From assembly GCA_027886175.1 (NCBI GenBank), contig JAJNNQ010000126.1, forward strand, positions 1,116,001-1,180,000: a DNA stretch of 64,000 nt, in the 5' to 3' direction. Numbering within the stretch: the stretch's first letter is position 1; each line of letters starts with the position of its first letter. The translations under genes were made by a program, and so were the position numbers. The notes below the pieces were generated by a model, which saw only the letters and a program-made list of their open reading frames with translations, made no database searches and was not told where the DNA came from. Shown here one piece after another: positions 37,901 through 48,171 of the stretch. This DNA comes from Phylloscopus collybita (lineage: Eukaryota > Chordata > Aves > Passeriformes > Phylloscopidae).

Positions 37901-40900
37901 TCTTTGCATATGAGAGGAATTCACAAAAATATTAATGAATGCCTTTTCTCTAGGAAAAGTCTTTCTTCCTCCATCAACAACAGCCAGAAAAAATGAACAA
38001 TTACCTCATCTGAACAACTGAGATTGCACAGGTCTTTGCAATGTTGCTGTGTTTTTGTGGTAGCAGCAACTTACTGGATTGCACCCACCCCATCCTTTGT
38101 GGTTTGTGTTGCTGTATCCATTTATCCCTTTTCCATCCTCTCTCTTCAGAGTCATTACTGGTAGTGCCAATACCTCCACATTTCTGCAGTGAACATGCCA
38201 GACTGCATCTGGAGGATCAGTGCTCCTCTCTCTATCATATATGCATGCATCTCAACAATTAGGCATGGAAAAACCTTCATTTTGGTGTGCCCGCTCACAA
38301 GAAAACATTCTCCAGAGCATATAAAGCCACCTTGCTGGTATATGCAGTTGTGGGCAGCTGGCTGAACCTGCTCCTCACTATTTATTTATGCTTTGAGGCT
38401 GGCAGTGCAGTAGCTCAGGGCTGAAAGGCCCACTCACAGTGGTTCTTCATGTACTGCTCTTACACATGTAATTCATGTTTTCCACTAAAGACACCACATG
38501 CAGTTACCTGGCTCTTGAGAAAGGTCCCACTAAGTCAATTCACTGGCTCCTTAATCTCCCTACATTATGGAGTGATAATTTGTACTTACTCATTTTAAAG
38601 CTAATCAATGTGCAATACTGTGTGTTGTGCAGCTTCTTTTGCATGTTCTTTGAGTAAGTCCCTGCTTATATAACTGGTGTGTAAGAAAATAAAACCTTCC
38701 CACAACAGGCTGATAATGTGAACAACTACAATGTTGTTTAACAACTGATAATGTGAATGTGTAAAAATAGGTAACATAAGGAGAAGAAAAAAGGGTGAAG
38801 TGATGGCCTGCCAGTGTTTTCTAGGATGACTCTTCAAACAGGTTGAAGGACTGAGGGGGTACAGAGCACCTGCTTCCAGCTGCAAGCACTGCAGAGGAAG
38901 TCTGCACTGGTAATAGAAAATTAGGTGGAGGAACAGAAAGCAAAGTGGTACTTGTGTTCAAGGGTAAGGTCTGAAGCAGGTGGGAACAAAACTGTATTGA
39001 GATATGAAAACAGTGCTCATTCTGAAAAACCTCACTGACCAATTTTCCTTGGTTTCACAAAACTCTTTTGCCTGGGAGTCGTACCAGGTGAAAGGGATGC
39101 ATTCAATAAATCAACATTTTTAAATGAGTCCCCAGAACACACACTTACTGGCAAAGAAAAGCACTGGTCTTTAAAAAGTCAGTGTGATCCAGTAATCTCT
39201 TAAGACCTTGACATCTGCCTGACTGCAGCCTTACCACTCTCTGGGCAAATAATTGGAGAAGAATGGGGAGGCATAGAGGAAACTGTCTTACAGGGAGGGG
39301 ACAATTTACAGGGAAAGGACTAATTTTAATGTGGATCCTAGCACACCAAGTGGAGAGTGTTTTCCATCCTGTTTCAAAAGTTCAAGTGGCATGTACTTTG
39401 GAAAGAAAAAAGGAAGCCTGTGTTCTCCAGCTCTACTGTGCACTTGCTCAACAATCATGAAGTCATGTCCTAGACCAGAAGCAAAGAGGCAGCTGTGGGA
39501 TGACACAACACCCAACTTGGAAAATTCTGGTTCCAGACAGTATCTGAGGACCATTCTCTGGGATTGAGGAAGTACTCCAGCATGATCCCATTGCAAATAG
39601 CAGTTGCAGAGTTCTTGAATGAATGAAAGGAGCAAGGTGACACTACATCTGTATAAACTATTAGCTAGAGGGTTATTATAATATAGTGCTGCTTTTAAAA
39701 GGATGTTGGAAAGCCTGAAAGATTCAGCAGTGGCAAGGATGATTCATGGTATGGAAAAACCGGACTTGTAAAGAGCAGTAACAGTTCATTCCATTAAGTT
39801 TAACAAATGTAAGGTTAAAGGTGATTTAGACTTCGGCTATAATTACCAATGCAAGTACATTTTATCTAGTATTTCAGCACTTTCTGGTTTAGTTGTCATC
39901 ATACAAAACCACTGCCTTGCAAGACTGGTCTCTTTGCTCAAGAGATGCAGAGAATCCTGACCAGACTTAGTGTTGTGGGGGTAGGCTTGAGTGTATTTGT
40001 CAGAAAATTTGTTGACACCCTGGGTAACACGGGTGACTTAATAGTGTTGAGTTTGGAAGCTTCACAGCTGTTTTTTTAAGGAATCCAGCACTAATATTCC
40101 TCAAGGCCTATGCGCTATAAAATGAGAAAGACATCTGCAATTGCATTCAGCATCAGTTCTGAAGGTGCCAAATTTGGTGCATGGCCCTTTCCAGGAGAGA
40201 GCTGTTGTCACACAGCGTGATGTGAATGCACAGCAGACTAAAGGCACTTTTACTGACTTTGAAGAAGCTGTAATTTACCCAAAAGGTAAATTTTCTAGTT
40301 CTAGAGCTATTTTTAATCTTATAAATCTCAGGATAAGCTTGCTTCCCCAGAGCTGCTGGGAGCAGGAAATAGCATTATGTGTCCTACTGCCTGAGCAGTA
40401 ATCGATGTCCTGTGTGTAGTACCCTGCCATGCTAGTCAAAACTGAGCAGATGGAATTTTTTTCCTCCTTAAGGAATTACACAAAGACATTCTACCAGAAC
40501 CTTCCAACAGCAATTACTTTAGCCTGAAACTGTTAGGAAACAGGAAATTTCAAAAGTCTTTTTGATCTGTCTTTAATATAAGAGACATGAGTTCAGCAGA
40601 ACGGTTCATTGTGATATGAAGTATCCTAGGTATCTGTGAGTACAGGGTAAGATTCCTCACTCTGTCAAGTTAGCATTGCAGGAGATGCTTTCTCATTCCT
40701 GCAGTGATGTGCTTATTCAGCGTATTTGGGCATTATTCTCTATAAACCTTAAAACCCAGAACAAAAAATGCCAGAATTAAGGGGGAAATACACGGTAATT
40801 ATGCTGCCTTCAACCAGCTGGAGAGCTTTGGCTGTCTGGAAATAATGTTTCTCCCACAGCCAACAGCTCTCCCAGGCTTTTCAGCTCACCATCCTGTTGC

Positions 40901-41400
40901 CACTTACCATCCTACTCACCTACTGGTTGCCCCAGAAAAATATCAGAAAGCCTACTTTGATATTTTTTTAAACCATAAACTGCAAAATGAGCTGCCACAG
41001 AGGTCCGTGCATGACTATAAATGTCACGCTTCACAGCATGGAAAAGCATTCCTATCCATGGCCATGTGGAATTTTCCTGTGGAAAATGGAGCAGGAAGTG
41101 GAGAGCAAGGATCTCCTCGCTGCTGTTGACTAAACATATGCTGTCCATATGTTGGATGCATCAGCTAGCCCGGGCCAAGGAAAAGCTGCAATAGCTCCAG
41201 CTTGTTTTTTCTGCTCATTCCAGAGTGAGCACAGTTATCATGGGTGCCACATTAAAGAGGAAGAAACACAAGGAGGCAGGCAGTCATGCAGGGGTAAAAC
41301 CCATTTCAGAGGTGATGGTGGTAGTTCCAGAAATCTTGAGTGATGGCTTCAGGCTCCACTTCCCAGACCTTTGTTCTTCCAAGCAGAGTTTACTCTTTCA
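34958..41400. other. Intergenic, TMEM171 to TMEM174
   Basis: 6.4 kb of mostly AT-rich unique-looking sequence. A-rich tract at 36892-36920. No exon, RNA gene or transposon family recognised; open frames are short and unremarkable. Confidence 0.55.
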
Positions 41401-41532
41401 AATCATGGACTCTGTTAACCATATACACACAAAGTTCTTGAATAACTAACCTGAACCTTTGACTTTAAATGCTCTACCAAGTCCTTTACAAGCCCCCTTT
41501 CTCCTGAAGGAGAAGACACCTTACACTCAGTG
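41401..41532 (+). promoter_or_regulatory. TMEM174: TMEM174 proximal promoter and 5' UTR (predicted)
   Basis: Immediately upstream of the TMEM174 ATG. It carries a good HNF1-like site GTTAACCATATAC (41414-41426), a nuclear-receptor-like TGAACCTTTGACTTT (41452-41466) and a TATA-like TTTAAAT (41464-41470). An HNF1/HNF4-type arrangement would fit kidney or gut epithelial expression. The start site is not visible, so the 5' UTR length is unknown. Confidence 0.45.
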
Positions 41533-42155
41533 ATGGCGCAAAACAGCAACAATGTAGAAGATTTCTCCTTGAATGTCTTTTCTGTCACTCCGTGTCAGCC
41601 AAACAGATCTGATGCCCTGGTGTCAGATGGGGATAAAGCTGGCACCACTCTGCTCTTTTCAGGTGTGTTTTTGGGGCTGGTGGGGATCACTTTCACCGTG
41701 ATGGGATGGATAAAATACGACGGCATTACCCACCTGGAGTGGACTCAGTTACTGGGACCTATCCTGCTGTCTGTCGGGGTGACTTTTATTCTGATCGCTG
41801 TCTGTAAATTTAACATGCTCACCTGCAAGCCCTGCAAAGAGAGAGAGGAAAACGCGTCGGAACTCGACCAGGCTGCCAGCGGGCAGTCCTTTGTCTTCAC
41901 GGGCATCAACCAGCCGATCACCTTCCACGGTGCCACGGTGGTGCAGTACATCCCGCCGCCCTACCCATCCCGGGAAGGGGCCGCCTGCCTGCCCCCGGTG
42001 CTCGGCTGCTGCGGCGCCGCCGCCCCCAGCGCCTCGCCGGTCCTGGCCGCCGCTTCGCCTCACTTCTGCCCTTCCTACCCTGCCCTGGATAACCCGGCTT
42101 TTACCGGAGAGGGGAACTACACCGCTTACCCTGCAGAGAATCCCGGGAGTCAGAG
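41533..42155 (+). CDS. TMEM174: TMEM174 exon 1 (coding part)
   Basis: 623 bp, both membrane helices and most of the tail, ending CAG AG|gtacat in phase 2. The 3' half is far richer in GC than the 5' half. Read-through of the donor gives 15 extra residues and a stop at 42199-42201. Confidence 0.94.
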
Positions 42156-42279
42156 GTACATCTTCTGCAATGCCTTGGTGTGTTTGGACACGGGCTTCTG
42201 AATGTTTTAAGTACTATGTGTGGTTTCAAAAAAAAAAAAAAAAAAAAAGAATACATCTAGTCCAGGGTATTATCCTTCT

Positions 42280-42320
<41 letters not shown>

Positions 42321-43748
42321 GCTTTGTTGGGATTTCATCTTGAGTGAGGAAACGTGCTTTTCCTGGAAAGTGTATATATACAATTTAAATTCGCTTATAA
42401 ATGCCTTTCAATTTTCAGTCAACTAAATCTCTTGCTACTTTTTGAGATATATGTGCTCCTGTTTGTGGAGGTTTTCTTATGTTTATCTTATCACCCTTAG
42501 ATGTTTATGTGTATGATGCCAAGGTGATTTTTTGCCTTTTTTTTTTTTTTTTTTATACACCTTTTCTATAACTTTTATGTGTCCTCAGTTACATACTTGT
42601 AATTCCTGTAAGTGTGATAACTTAGCATTGTCCTGGTATTCTGCTAGGCCAGGAGACCAAACATCCTAAAGGCCTTGTAGTAGGAGGCCAGAAAACCCTA
42701 CACTATCTTGGGAAACCAAGGCCCTCTCTAGAACAGATCCTGTAAACTGGAGATTTGGCCCATCCAGGGGGGAATTCCTCGAATGGGGGAGTATCACACC
42801 ATTCATCCAGGCCATCCTTGTGAGACATGCTAATCTGTGAGGTCTGTAAATTGTGTACGTGACCTATTGTGTGTGCATTGCAGCACATACCGCCTTGGCC
42901 AAAGGGTGCAGCATCAGGATCCTTGTTAGACACCGAGCTAAGACCCCTGACCCTTCACTCATGTCTGGCTCTCAATGTTTTAAGATCAGGAAAAGTCATC
43001 ATTTAAAGCCAGAGGCTTCCACTCAAACACGATCACAACACAGGAGTCAGCGCACAAACAGCATTCCTGCACCAATGCAGGAATCAGTCTGGTACCAGAT
43101 GCTCTCCCTCCTGAATACATCTGCTCACTGTAGGATCAGCAGCACCGCTGCTCTCCCACTGCAGCAACCTTCCAGCTCTTCCTCTTTTCCTGGTTCTGAG
43201 GCATAAACAGTATTGCTCATGCTGCACAGGAGTATGGAGCTCCTCAGACTGTACACAAAATAATTTTATGTAGTTCTTTCCTCTGAGGAAAAATATTCTA
43301 ATTGTAGGAATTACTCATAATTATATCCTTTCTACAACACAAGTCAGTGTTAGTTCACTTACCAAAGTCTTTTTGAAAAACTGCTGACTGACCCATTGTC
43401 CTCAGCAGTATGGGTGACAGGCATAGGCGGGGTGAAGAAAAAGGTCACCTCCTGGCACTTCTAAACTTCATGAAAAAAACACAGCAAGCAGCTGAATCTC
43501 AGTAGAACTTCATCTCATAGCATTTTCTCAAGAAGCCAGGGAGCACTTTTCCCAGATAAAGCTGGGAGGATGAAACACTGAAATTAACTGGTACGCTCTG
43601 CATTTGGCAAATTCTTTTTGCATCTGCTCCCCTTCCTCTTTTCAGGTCAGAAGAGAGTTCTGGTGAACCAGAAGGACTCCTGGAAAACTATGCCCATAAT
43701 AACTTGTCACCACCACGTTATGAGGAAATATACCCTTTGTCTTCATAA
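41533..43748 (+). CDS. TMEM174: TMEM174, transmembrane protein 174 (complete, two coding exons)
   Basis: CDS join(41533..42155, 43646..43748), 241 codons plus TAA; human 243. The start is ATGGCGCAAAAC, giving MAQNSNNVEDFSLNVFSVTP; the GTG one codon upstream is not the start. Two membrane helices lie at about residues 39-59 (TLLFSGVFLGLVGITFTVMGW) and 71-93 (TQLLGP..VGVTFILIAV), with both ends cytoplasmic. The tail has the conserved SFVFTGINQPITFHGATVVQ, PPPY (141-144), an Ala/Pro/Cys-rich GC-rich segment (about 150-185) and the terminal SPPRYEEIYPL (229-239). In mammals TMEM174 is a renal proximal-tubule protein that binds the phosphate transporter NPT2A and supports its PTH/FGF23-dependent down-regulation. 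PPxY motifs suggest WW-domain partners (inference). The intron carries an A21/T36 pair and a solo LTR. Confidence 0.95.
42228..42248. repeat. A21 homopolymer
   Basis: Begins 73 bp downstream of the TMEM174 exon 1 donor; pairs potentially with the T36 tract 35 bp further on. Confidence 0.95.
42284..42319. repeat. T36 homopolymer
   Basis: Long T-run in the TMEM174 intron, on the same strand as the A21 tract. Confidence 0.95.
42629..43339 (+). mobile_element. Solo ERV LTR inside the TMEM174 intron
   Basis: About 710 bp from TGTCCTGG to CTACAACA. The stretches tttggcccatccagg, gtaaattgtgtacgtgacct, ggccaaagggtgcagcatc and agacccctgaccc, then a TATA-like atttaaagccag at about 43000-43010 and a weak CATAAA signal at 43202-43207, recall LTRs repeated in passerine genomes. 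Orientation is the same as TMEM174. No clear target duplication and no proviral coding sequence were seen. Confidence 0.62.
43646..43748 (+). CDS. TMEM174: TMEM174 exon 2 (terminal coding exon)
   Basis: After cctcttttcag the frame reads SEESSGEPEGLLENYAHNN, then LSPPRYEEIYPLSS and TAA (43746-43748). This matches the conserved TMEM174 C-terminus. A different, longer open frame over the same bases is a shadow. Confidence 0.94.
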
Positions 43749-44780
43749 AACCATCATGGACAAGAGACAACAATCCCAAGAGATGCCAGCAAGAATCCCA
43801 AAAAATCTTTCTTTAAGCACCTGTGTGATAAGACAGTGTGAGCAAGATCTTGGTATTTATACACAGTTCAGTGTCACTGAAGATATTGAACTTATCCCTT
43901 CCTTTTTCTCTGTCAAAATTTGTTACCCCTTTGAAATGCAGCTTAATAGCAGAGCTATTAATTATTTAATAGAAAAACTATTAATAGCAAAGCTATTAAA
44001 CTCAAATATCTAAATCCATATTAGGATTCTCCAACAAGAAGCTTGATTTTCAGACTTGCTGAAACCAGTGTGAACTGTGAAGGCACAAGATGTTTGTGGA
44101 AGATCGTGATTGCTCTTGGACATTCAGCATATTTAGAAAATACTTGATTTTTTTTCTTGGTGTGTTTTCATTCTTGATTGCTTGGGAAACTTCAAAAGTG
44201 CTCAAGTGATCCATGAAAGTGCATTTTATGTCTTAATTTTGTCTAATTCTTTAGAAGAGCTTACTCATTAATAAGTCCAGTCTACAGATTAGACTTCCTT
44301 AGCTTGCTTTACCTGAACAACCCAGTCCTGTTGCATAACCCAGTCCTGCAGGCATTTTTTGGAGCATCCTGCTTGAACCTGAGCATCTCAGAACAGAGAA
44401 AACAAGTAGTGACTTCTGCCCACTTTTACATGGATCTCTAAGACATCCTGTGTGCATCAAATTCAGTTCCCAAAGCACAGCCTCCCACCAGGAGTCCTAA
44501 TAACGATGAGGTTAATGTCCCTAAAGAAAATGGCATCTTTCTGAAGCCTCAGCAGAGATGTGTGATCCTGGCACTGTTAAGGACTTGGACAATCACAGCT
44601 GCAGCACCCCTGCTCTGTGGGAAGGCTGTGGTGAAACTCTTCTGAGGTCCCCTCTTAACCAAGACAGGATCTTAGGCACACAACCCAGGCTGCAGGTTGC
44701 TCCCAGAATATTTAGACAACTATGGGCTGTGGTAAACTTTCTTGCTCAAGCTCAGCTTGGCTCCATCCCTTGAATCCACA
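43749..44780 (+). other. TMEM174: TMEM174 3' UTR and downstream flank
   Basis: AT-rich after the stop. No canonical AATAAA is evident in the first 250 bp, so the 3' end cannot be placed. The rest shows no recognisable element. Confidence 0.4.
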
Positions 44781-44785
44781 ACAAT

Positions 44786-44931
44786 TTGAGATTAGCTCAT
44801 TTGATTAGAGAACGGTGTTGCTGAACACAAAGACTGTGGGTTTGATCCCTGTATGGGCCATTCACTTAAAATTTGGACTTGATGGTCCTTGTGGGTCCCT
44901 TCCAAGTAACAATATTCTGTGATTCTGTGAA
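44786..44931 (+). mobile_element. tRNA-Ile-derived SINE with CR1 tail (TguSINE1 type)
   Basis: The first about 75 bp resemble tRNA-Ile: an A-box-like ttagctcatttgattagag, an anticodon-arm region, the B box gtgggtttgatccctgtatg and the acceptor ggcca. It continues with ttcacttaaaatttggact, tgatggtccttgtgggtccc and the CR1 3' tail attctgtgattctgtgaaa. Mismatches in the arms and the fused tail mark it as a SINE, not a functional tRNA. Confidence 0.85.
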
Positions 44932-47211
44932 ATGTATTTACAGCTGTATTTAACAAAAGATAATTAGCTCTGAAGTTTTGCAGTCCAGAATGAAGATCCA
45001 AAAAAGCTTTGCTCAGGAGCTTTTTAAACCCCAGAGCAATGACAATGCTATGAGTCCCTACATTTTTATTTTGTTTTTCCACATCTGTTTCAGGTTCTGC
45101 TTTTGAATGTGCCTTGAAGTGTTACAGAGCTGGACAAGTCAGTATGTCCCCATGATGATCCCATTAGGTTTGCTTATCTCCCTCAGAGAGCTCAGCTCTC
45201 AGCTGCTGGAGTGGGCACCACACAAAATGCCCTGGAGGGCAATAGTCTGAAGTCACCAGGCAGTGCACTGCTGATGTGCCTGTGGATCAGCCTCCTGGCC
45301 TGGTACAGCACAGCTGAAAGCAGCTGTCCATTGTGAAATGCATCAACTTTCTCTGACTTGCCAGTGCAGCTGTCTGGGCTCTTGCCAGATTTCATCTGAT
45401 CCATCTGTGATGGATCTCATTCCTAGGGGTTGGAGAAGGTTGGCATTTGAGCGCAGACAGTTGCACACCAACCTGATTTACCTGACAGCTGGAAGTCCCA
45501 GAGTTTCTGTGCAGCTCCTCCAGCAACCAGGAGACATTGCTCTGGATGGAGATGTGCATTCAGAACATTGTCCAGTCCTGTGCACTTAGAGGTTGCCAAA
45601 AAATAAAGCATTTGGCGTGGGGGGGCACAAAACAACCACTGTGCTCCACAAGACACTGACAGAAGTCATATTTGGGACACAACGTTTAAACAGACTCAAA
45701 CCTGGGTTAGCAACTGCAGCAGCAGCTACTGAACAGAGCAAACTTCTAAATTCTCGTTAGAGAAATATGGGACACACTGTTTTTCAGCAGTGATGGCCTG
45801 GTGTTAGCAGGTAGCTGGAGAAGGGGAGGCATGCTGTGTTCAGCATGATCTCTGTGGGATTGAGTGAGAGAACAGAGGATCTAAAAATAAATGCTAGTTT
45901 CTGCTATGGAAGTGTCTTGCTCCTTTTCTGGAATTTACACAGAGGTGAACTCATCCTCCCTCCACAGCAGGAAACTGGATGGTCCCAAATCCCCAGTTAG
46001 TTCCACATGGACAGAGCCCTGCACTTAGCACATAGTTCTGCTGACTCCAGCAAGCACTGCAGTAGCACAGAGGTCAGGCTTGATGGATCCAATTGCAGGA
46101 CTAGGGTCAAAATTTCTGCCCAGTCACCCTCCCCCACGACAAGAAAATTCCTTCAGTCAAACACCACAGATTTTTCCTGCTGCTCTTCCCTCCTCCCTCC
46201 CCCCAGCCCCCTGGCATACATTTCATGTGGTAATAATATCTTTATTTTTACTGCATCAAACAATACTGACAAAGTGAATGAAGAAAACTCAGAAGGCTGC
46301 ACTGTGGGCTCCATATTGATTTTAAAGTTTACTTCTAGCAACACTATATTCATTGAAAAGTATTGGAAGAGTCCTAGGTTTCTCTTTGAAGAGAAGATTG
46401 AATATTAAGTTTTAAGAGCTATATATTGAATTTATTTTGACCCATCAGATGAATTCTGGCTGAATTCTTGCGGGAGTCTTCTCACGCTCAAGAGATATTT
46501 GAGAATGAGATATTTGTCATGATATTTCCTTGCTGTACTGAGTGCTGATCATCAATTTTAAGAACAGAGACAAGTTCCATAAAGGCTTTTTCTTCCTTCT
46601 CTTCCTTCTGCTTTCATCCATTTTTTTTCTGTTTTGACAGTCTTTTTAACTTCACGGTTGGCAGAGGGGGGTTGATGTGTGTGTGTGTGTTTTCTTTGGA
46701 TTTTGGAATTTTCATTTGTGTGTTTGTTTTTACTGTGATATAACCACCACATGAATTCACTTCTCAGCATTAAGAATTCTTTCTGCCCTATGATGGGTTA
46801 AGGAACAAACCTTTTTGGCCAAGTCTTCAACCAAGGTGAGCTGTCACAGCCTTTCTGGATTATACTGATGTAACTTCACAAAGCACCTGGAGGACTGTAT
46901 TTGAGATTTTGCTCAATCCATTTTTAATTTAAGATGGTGCTCTTCAGGCAAAATTGTGTTCTCCCACATTGCCTTCAACGCTAATGCAGACCTGCAGAAT
47001 ATTGGGGATTTAATAGTTTATAAGGTGTCTTGCATTCTAGTCGTAGTGAGAGAATGTTGTGTGTATTTTCAGCTATGTGACCCTGCATGGGTTCCTTGGG
47101 ATTTTTCCTAATATAACTCTGTTTATGAGATTTTGATGATAAATTGGTGAACGTATGAAATCGGTATAAACGTGTTTATTGATATGAAACCGAGCACGAT
47201 CTATTCATTTC

Positions 47212-47214
<3 letters not shown>
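44932..47214. other. Intergenic, no feature recognised
   Basis: Mixed-composition unique-looking sequence. Short (GT)n at about 46676-46691. No gene or transposon family recognised. Confidence 0.5.

Positions 47215-47258
<44 letters not shown>
47215..47258. repeat. A44 homopolymer
   Basis: 44 consecutive A residues marking a sharp switch from AT-rich DNA on the left to CpG-rich DNA on the right. It could be the tail of a retrotransposed sequence, but no source gene or duplication was recognised. Confidence 0.95.
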
Positions 47259-47260
<2 letters not shown>

Positions 47261-47781
47261 ACAACTCCGCACGGAGGTTGTCTGAGATCCAGGAGCCGTT
47301 TCCAGACGCTGAACGCCACATGGGGCAGCGCGCGAATTTCTTCCCAGATTCCATCCAAAGCCTGCCTGCTTTTTAACGCGGGCGCTGCCCTGTCTGCGAT
47401 CCGCACGGGAGCACACCAGGCACGGCTCGGTTCGCCGTGCTTTAGCAGCACCTCCTTTCCCCCAGCAGCCGAATTTCGCCCCCGCTGCCGCTCCTGGATG
47501 CTCCCCGGCGCAGACCACGCACGGGCGGGGGCGCTGGAATCCTTCGAAGAGCTATTTTTAAATTGAATGGGGATTTTGGAAATCTGGGTCTCGGGAAAAA
47601 AAAAAAAAAAGATAAATAATAAACCTGTAAGTAGGGCTGGTTCCTCTCCAGAGAGCCCCAGTGACGCACACGGCAGGCCCGCGGGCAGGGTGCTGCCGCC
47701 TCCATCCCGCACGGAGCCCGAGCCCCGCTCCCTCGGAGCCGTGTCCCAGCTGGACCGCGGCCCGGGAGCTCCCGCCGGCCG

Positions 47782-48049
47782 GAGCGGTGTTTGTCCGGCT
47801 GTCCTGCCCGGGCTGAGCGGTGTTTGTCCGTCTGTCCTGCCCGGGCCGGAGCGGTGTTTGTCCGTCTGTCCCGCCCGGGCTGAGCGGTGTTTGTCCGGCT
47901 GTCCTGCCCGGGCTGAGCGGTGTTTGTCCGGCTGTCCTGCCCGGGTCGGAGCGGTGTTTGTCCGTCTGTCCTGCCCGGGCCGGAGCGGTGTTTGTCCGTC
48001 TGTCCTGCCCGGGCCGGAGCGGTGTTTGTCCGGCTGTCCTGCCCGGGCT
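47782..48049. repeat. 33/34-bp GC-rich minisatellite, eight copies
   Basis: Units of the form gagcggtgtttgtccg(g/t)ctgtcctgcccggg followed by ct or ccg. Alternation of ct and ccg/tcg ends makes units 33 or 34 bp. Total 268 bp, mean 33.5 bp. Confidence 0.96.
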
Positions 48050-48171
48050 GTCCCGCCGCGCCCGCAGCGCCAGAGGGCGCCGGGGCCACCCGGACGCAGC
48101 GCGGAGGTGCTGTGGCGGAGCCTCGGCAGAGATGCTGTGCCGGAGCATCTGTGCTGAGCATCTGTGCTGGC

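Noticed and set aside
44786..44860. Functional tRNA-Ile gene
   Set aside because: A and B boxes are present, but the arms carry mismatches and the sequence runs into a CR1-type tail, which identifies a SINE.
47176..47712. 178-codon minus-strand open frame across the left part of the orphan CpG island
   Set aside because: It runs through two homopolymers (poly-Phe), has no recognisable domain and no conserved start; treated as a CpG-island artefact.
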